A stretch of 17,077 nt of DNA from Candidatus Thiodiazotropha sp. (ex Gloverina cf. vestifex) (GTDB taxonomy: Bacteria; Pseudomonadota; Gammaproteobacteria; Chromatiales; Chromatiaceae): positions 1 through 17,077 of the forward strand of contig JAHXHT010000023.1 of the NCBI GenBank assembly GCA_025656435.1, in the 5' to 3' direction. A program made the translations under genes and the position numbers. The notes under the pieces were generated by a model. The model had not been told where the DNA came from and did not search any database. It saw nothing but the letters and a program-made list of their open reading frames with translations. Below are positions 14,414 through 17,077 of this stretch, in pieces. Numbering within the stretch: the stretch's first letter is position 1; the number at the start of each line of letters is the position of its first letter.

Positions 14414-15541
14414 ATGCAGAGAGTGACCATTGTAGGCAGTGGCTTTGCCGCGCTGACTGCTATCAAGACCCTTCGTTCACAAGACAGTTCGATAGAGATC
14501 ACTGTCGTCAGCCCAAAAGCTGAGTTTCACTATCTGCCAGGTTCGATCTGGATTCCCTCCAAGATTCGGGAACCTGAGGATCTAATCATTCCACTGCAAA
14601 ACTTCTACACGCGCATGAATGTAAGGTATATTGCCGGAGAGGCCACCGGTCTCAGTGATGATGGTCGCACGCTTAAAACCACCGAGGGAGATATCGAAAA
14701 TGACGGTCTGATTATCACTTCGGGGGGCCGCTTTATAAAAAAGCTACCGGGGATCGAACATGCAATCACCCCCTGTGAAGGTATCGCTGCCACGATGAAG
14801 ATCCGTGAGCGCCTTGCTTCGCTGGAAAGCGGCACCATCGCCATCGGTTTCGCCGGGAATCCCAAGGAACCCAGCGCGATGCGCGGGGGACCGATGTTCG
14901 AATTCCTATTTGGTATCGACCGCCAGCTCAGACTCGAAAAGCGCCGGGATAAATTCAAACTGATCTTCTTTACTCCAGCTGAAAATCCAGGGCAGAGGCT
15001 TGGACCGAAAGCAGTAAAAGGTCTGGTTAGAGAGATGGAGAAAAGGGATATTGAGACTCACCTCGGGCATAAGATGGTGGCGTTCTCACCAACCCAGGTA
15101 ACTACCGAGGGCGGCGTCTTTGATACCGACCTTATTCTTTTTATGCCGGGTATGACTGGCAACCAATGGTTTGATCAAACCAACCTGCCACGTTCTCCCG
15201 GTGGTCTAATCAAAGCAGATGCCCTATGCCGGGTAGAGGGCATGGAACAAGTCTATGTAGCCGGAGACTCAGGCAGCTTTCCAGGGCCTGAATGGTTGCC
15301 AAAACAGGCTCACATGGCTGATCTTCAAGCCGCTGCAGCAGTAAAGAACCTATTGACTGAATTTAAAGGCAGAACACCGACCGAGACTTTCAAGGTGGAG
15401 TTGATCTGTATTGTCGACAGTCAAACCAGTGGTATGTTGGTTGCCCGCACAATGAAACAAAATATCGTCCTGCCCAGCATGGTCATTTTCCACTGGCTCA
15501 AGCGTTTCTTTGAATGGCGGTATCTGCGTCAGTACCGCTAA
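14414..15541 (+). CDS. Sulfide:quinone oxidoreductase-family flavoprotein with non-canonical cysteines
   Basis: The 375-residue FAD protein opens with the dinucleotide-binding motif VTIVGSGFAALTAIKTL, has the second FAD contact VYVAGDSG near 281-287, and ends with the SQR-style tail ICIVDSQTSG ... HWLKRFFEWRYLRQY, an amphipathic stretch that in SQR inserts into the membrane near the quinone. Cysteines are only 121, 272 and 332. Cys332 aligns with Cys347 of Aquifex SQR; Cys121 is about two positions from where Cys124 is expected; the site of Cys156 reads SAMRGGPMFEF with no cysteine. Sulfide oxidation by the standard mechanism is therefore uncertain. The ATG at 14408 is only 1 nt from AAGGAG, whereas the ATG at 14414 is 7 nt away and was chosen. 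The diguanylate cyclase gene follows after about 50 bp. Confidence 0.9.
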   Translation: MQRVTIVGSGFAALTAIKTLRSQDSSIEITVVSPKAEFHYLPGSIWIPSKIREPEDLIIPLQNFYTRMNVRYIAGEATGLSDDGRTLKTTEGDIENDGLIITSGGRFIKKLPGIEHAITPCEGIAATMKIRERLASLESGTIAIGFAGNPKEPSAMRGGPMFEFLFGIDRQLRLEKRRDKFKLIFFTPAENPGQRLGPKAVKGLVREMEKRDIETHLGHKMVAFSPTQVTTEGGVFDTDLILFMPGMTGNQWFDQTNLPRSPGGLIKADALCRVEGMEQVYVAGDSGSFPGPEWLPKQAHMADLQAAAAVKNLLTEFKGRTPTETFKVELICIVDSQTSGMLVARTMKQNIVLPSMVIFHWLKRFFEWRYLRQYR

Positions 15542-15592
15542 TATTAATCTGGCAAGGAAATAGAGCACAGTGAAAATATCGTGGAGGACCAA

Positions 15593-16801
15593 GTGAGTCA
15601 GGGAAAAGATTCAACCGACTCGAACGCACAACTGAAAGAGTTGTTGCGGCACGAAGAACAGAAGAGTGAGCGCTACGCCAACAACGTCAGGCTATTGTTT
15701 ACTTTTCTCTATTTTGCGGTTGCCTTTGGCATTCAGAATGAACTACCGGCCCACTCATTTCAGGCGATCATCGTTGCCTCCCTGATGAATCTCTTTTATG
15801 CCATAGCCGTCTACTTCATACTCAAAAACCAACACCCACCAACCTGGATAAAGTATCCTTCGATCAGCATCGATATTATTCTGCTCTCTGTCGTCATCTA
15901 CAGCTTTGGTACTTTTCGAAGCTTCAAAACCGAAGCCTTTCTTCTTTACTATCTCTGGATCGGTCTTTCTACCCTACGATTTTCTCCGCGGTTGACACTG
16001 GCAGCAGGCCTGCTGAGTATTGGTGCCTACCTGATAATGACATTTGCAGCCATAGACTCCCAGAGTATTACGCTGGGTACGATTACTGATGAGTTTACGA
16101 GCGAGCGGGTTAGCGCCATCAATATCGTTTTACGACTGGTATTCCTCTCCGCATTCATTGCTTTGGCTGTCTATATTGCTAATGTCTTCCGCATAGTTGC
16201 ATCTAGGGCACTCACTAAACAATTACTTCAGGCCAGACATGATCGTGTGAGTGAAACATTAGATAAGTTAAGAGCCACACAAAAACAGCTTGCCAATAAA
16301 AACAGAGAACTGGCGACCCTGTCTGAAATCGATCCTCTCACACAATCATACAACCGTCGTAAGATAGACCAATTCATGTCCGAGGCCTTGGAAAACGCCG
16401 ATCCTCCACTCTCTCAAGTGGCGTTGATTCTGTTGGATATTGACCGCTTTAAATCTTACAACGATCAGTACGGGCACCAGGTGGGTGACAGAATTATACA
16501 AACTGTTGCAGAAGTCCTGCGAAAGACCATACGCGGCAACGACAACATTGGGCACTGGGGCGGAGAAGAATTTATCGTCGTCTGCCGGGAAACTGACATC
16601 GAAGCTGCCATGACGCTTGCAGATCGACTGAAAGCATCAATAGAGTTCAGCGAAGTTGAAACCGATGAGAGAGTCACCTGTAGCTTCGGCGTTACCACTT
16701 ATCGGGAAGGTGACACTGCAGACAGTCTATTGAAACGCGCAGATGAGGCTCTGTACATATCCAAAGAACAGGGGCGGAATCAGGTTACTTTCGTAGCCTG
16801 A
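15593..16801 (+). CDS. Membrane-bound GGDEF diguanylate cyclase with an intact I-site
   Basis: The 402-residue protein has a short charged N-terminus, about six membrane helices over residues 25-205, a coiled-coil linker (around RVSETLDKLRATQKQLANKN) and a GGDEF domain from about 235 (SEIDPLTQSYNRRKID). The active-site motif is GGEEF at 323-327, a functional variant, and the inhibitory-site RxxD (RGND) lies exactly five residues upstream, so it should make c-di-GMP and be product-inhibited. The membrane part is not a family I can name; it may sense a membrane or redox cue. An in-frame GTG at 15581 gives four more residues, but GGAGG at 15583-15587 is 5 nt before the GTG at 15593, which was therefore chosen. 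It is probably co-transcribed with the SQR-like gene. Confidence 0.93.
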   Translation: MSQGKDSTDSNAQLKELLRHEEQKSERYANNVRLLFTFLYFAVAFGIQNELPAHSFQAIIVASLMNLFYAIAVYFILKNQHPPTWIKYPSISIDIILLSVVIYSFGTFRSFKTEAFLLYYLWIGLSTLRFSPRLTLAAGLLSIGAYLIMTFAAIDSQSITLGTITDEFTSERVSAINIVLRLVFLSAFIALAVYIANVFRIVASRALTKQLLQARHDRVSETLDKLRATQKQLANKNRELATLSEIDPLTQSYNRRKIDQFMSEALENADPPLSQVALILLDIDRFKSYNDQYGHQVGDRIIQTVAEVLRKTIRGNDNIGHWGGEEFIVVCRETDIEAAMTLADRLKASIEFSEVETDERVTCSFGVTTYREGDTADSLLKRADEALYISKEQGRNQVTFVA

Positions 16802-16837
16802 AAACCATTAACTAAACTCATTAATATCTTAACGTTA

Positions 16838-16997
16838 GGGAACCTCTGATTAATTCTGGATCGAGTGTGTGGTGAGATGAAATGCCTCGGATCAAGGCGA
16901 AAAGCGCGCGTAATAGCCCGCTATTGCGAAGCTTTTCAACGAACAGCCGGGGTATTTCAGCCGCCACACGCCGATTCATGAATTGATCAGAGCTTCC
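16838..16997. mobile_element. MITE-like 160-bp imperfect palindrome with terminal inverted repeats and TTA flanks
   Basis: The left end GGGAACCTCTGATTAATTC (16838-16856) is the near-perfect reverse complement of the right end GAATTGATCAGAGCTTCC (16980-16997), with two mismatches over 18 bp. The arms keep pairing inward: GTGTGTGG...ATGAAATGCC against GGTATTTCAG...CCACACG, CGAAAAGC against GCTTTTC, and AATAGCccGCTATT at the centre. TTA occurs directly on both sides (16835-16837 and 16998-17000), which may be a target-site duplication. It has no open reading frame, and no transposase is present in the window. It lies 36 bp past the diguanylate cyclase stop codon, where its transcript would form a long hairpin. 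Confidence 0.78.
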
Positions 16998-17020
16998 TTA
17001 GGGAAGCTCTGAACGAATCC
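16988..17020. repeat. Abutting second repeat end forming a 10-bp hairpin
   Basis: CAGAGCTTCC (16988-16997) and GGAAGCTCTG (17002-17011) are perfect inverted 10-mers with a TTAG loop. The right arm starts a second sequence, GGGAAGCTCTGAACGAATCC (17001-17020), that resembles the left end of the 160-bp element, so another copy or fragment may begin here and continue beyond the window. The remaining bases to 17077 hold nothing else I can name. Confidence 0.55.
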
Positions 17021-17077
17021 ATCGATTGAGGGATAATGGTGCACATTCTAGGCCAATCATTATATAGACCCCATGAA

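Overview
The window looks like chromosomal DNA of a chemotrophic, sulfur-oxidizing gammaproteobacterium. The support is a rhodanese-TusA-DsrE2 sulfur-relay cluster, a gammaproteobacterial-style fused CysG siroheme synthase, a NarXL-type two-component pair, a FadL-type outer membrane protein and an SQR-family flavoprotein. Genus cannot be fixed from sequence alone; relatives of Sedimenticola, Thiodiazotropha or Chromatiales would fit, but that is inference. No tRNA, rRNA, CRISPR array, transposase, phage gene or replication origin was seen.

Layout. Positions 1-146 probably hold the 3' end of a small DUF2892/YgaP-like membrane protein gene. Positions 254-1739 (minus) hold an AI-2E-type exporter and an unrecognised 127-residue protein with a TTG start. 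A LysR regulator of the CysL/YeiE type (1855-2760, minus) diverges from a FadL/OmpP1 channel gene (3098-4381, plus). The FadL gene converges on the sulfur-relay operon rhd-tusA-dsrE2 (5733 to 4501, minus), and each side has its own rho-independent terminator. Divergent from rhd is cysG (5907-7331, plus), which makes the siroheme needed by DsrAB-type sulfite reductases. Positions 7349-13270 are a compact minus-strand run, in transcription order: Atm1-type ABC exporter, cca, NarX-like kinase, NarL-like regulator and a second rhodanese. On the plus strand from 13420 come a LexA-like S24-fold protein without a helix-turn-helix, a 77-residue HMA-fold protein without CxxC, an SQR-like flavoprotein and a membrane diguanylate cyclase. 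The right edge carries a 160-bp imperfect palindrome that looks like a MITE, with a second end of the same family abutting it and a possible degenerate relative near 14.3 kb.

How the genes may work together. Rhodanese passes sulfane sulfur to TusA and DsrE2, which in characterised sulfur oxidizers feed cytoplasmic sulfur oxidation (Dsr or sHdr pathways); CysG supplies siroheme for rDsr. The Atm1-type exporter and second rhodanese suggest handling of glutathione-bound or protein-bound persulfide next to a two-component system. That kinase has almost no periplasmic sensor but has four clustered cysteines in its cytoplasmic sensor region, so a redox or sulfur signal is a reasonable hypothesis, not a demonstrated one. 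The window is mostly recognisable families; the less ordinary points are the kinase architecture, the SQR-like protein lacking a canonical cysteine, two proteins that kept a fold but lost usual catalytic or ligand residues, and the palindromic repeat family.
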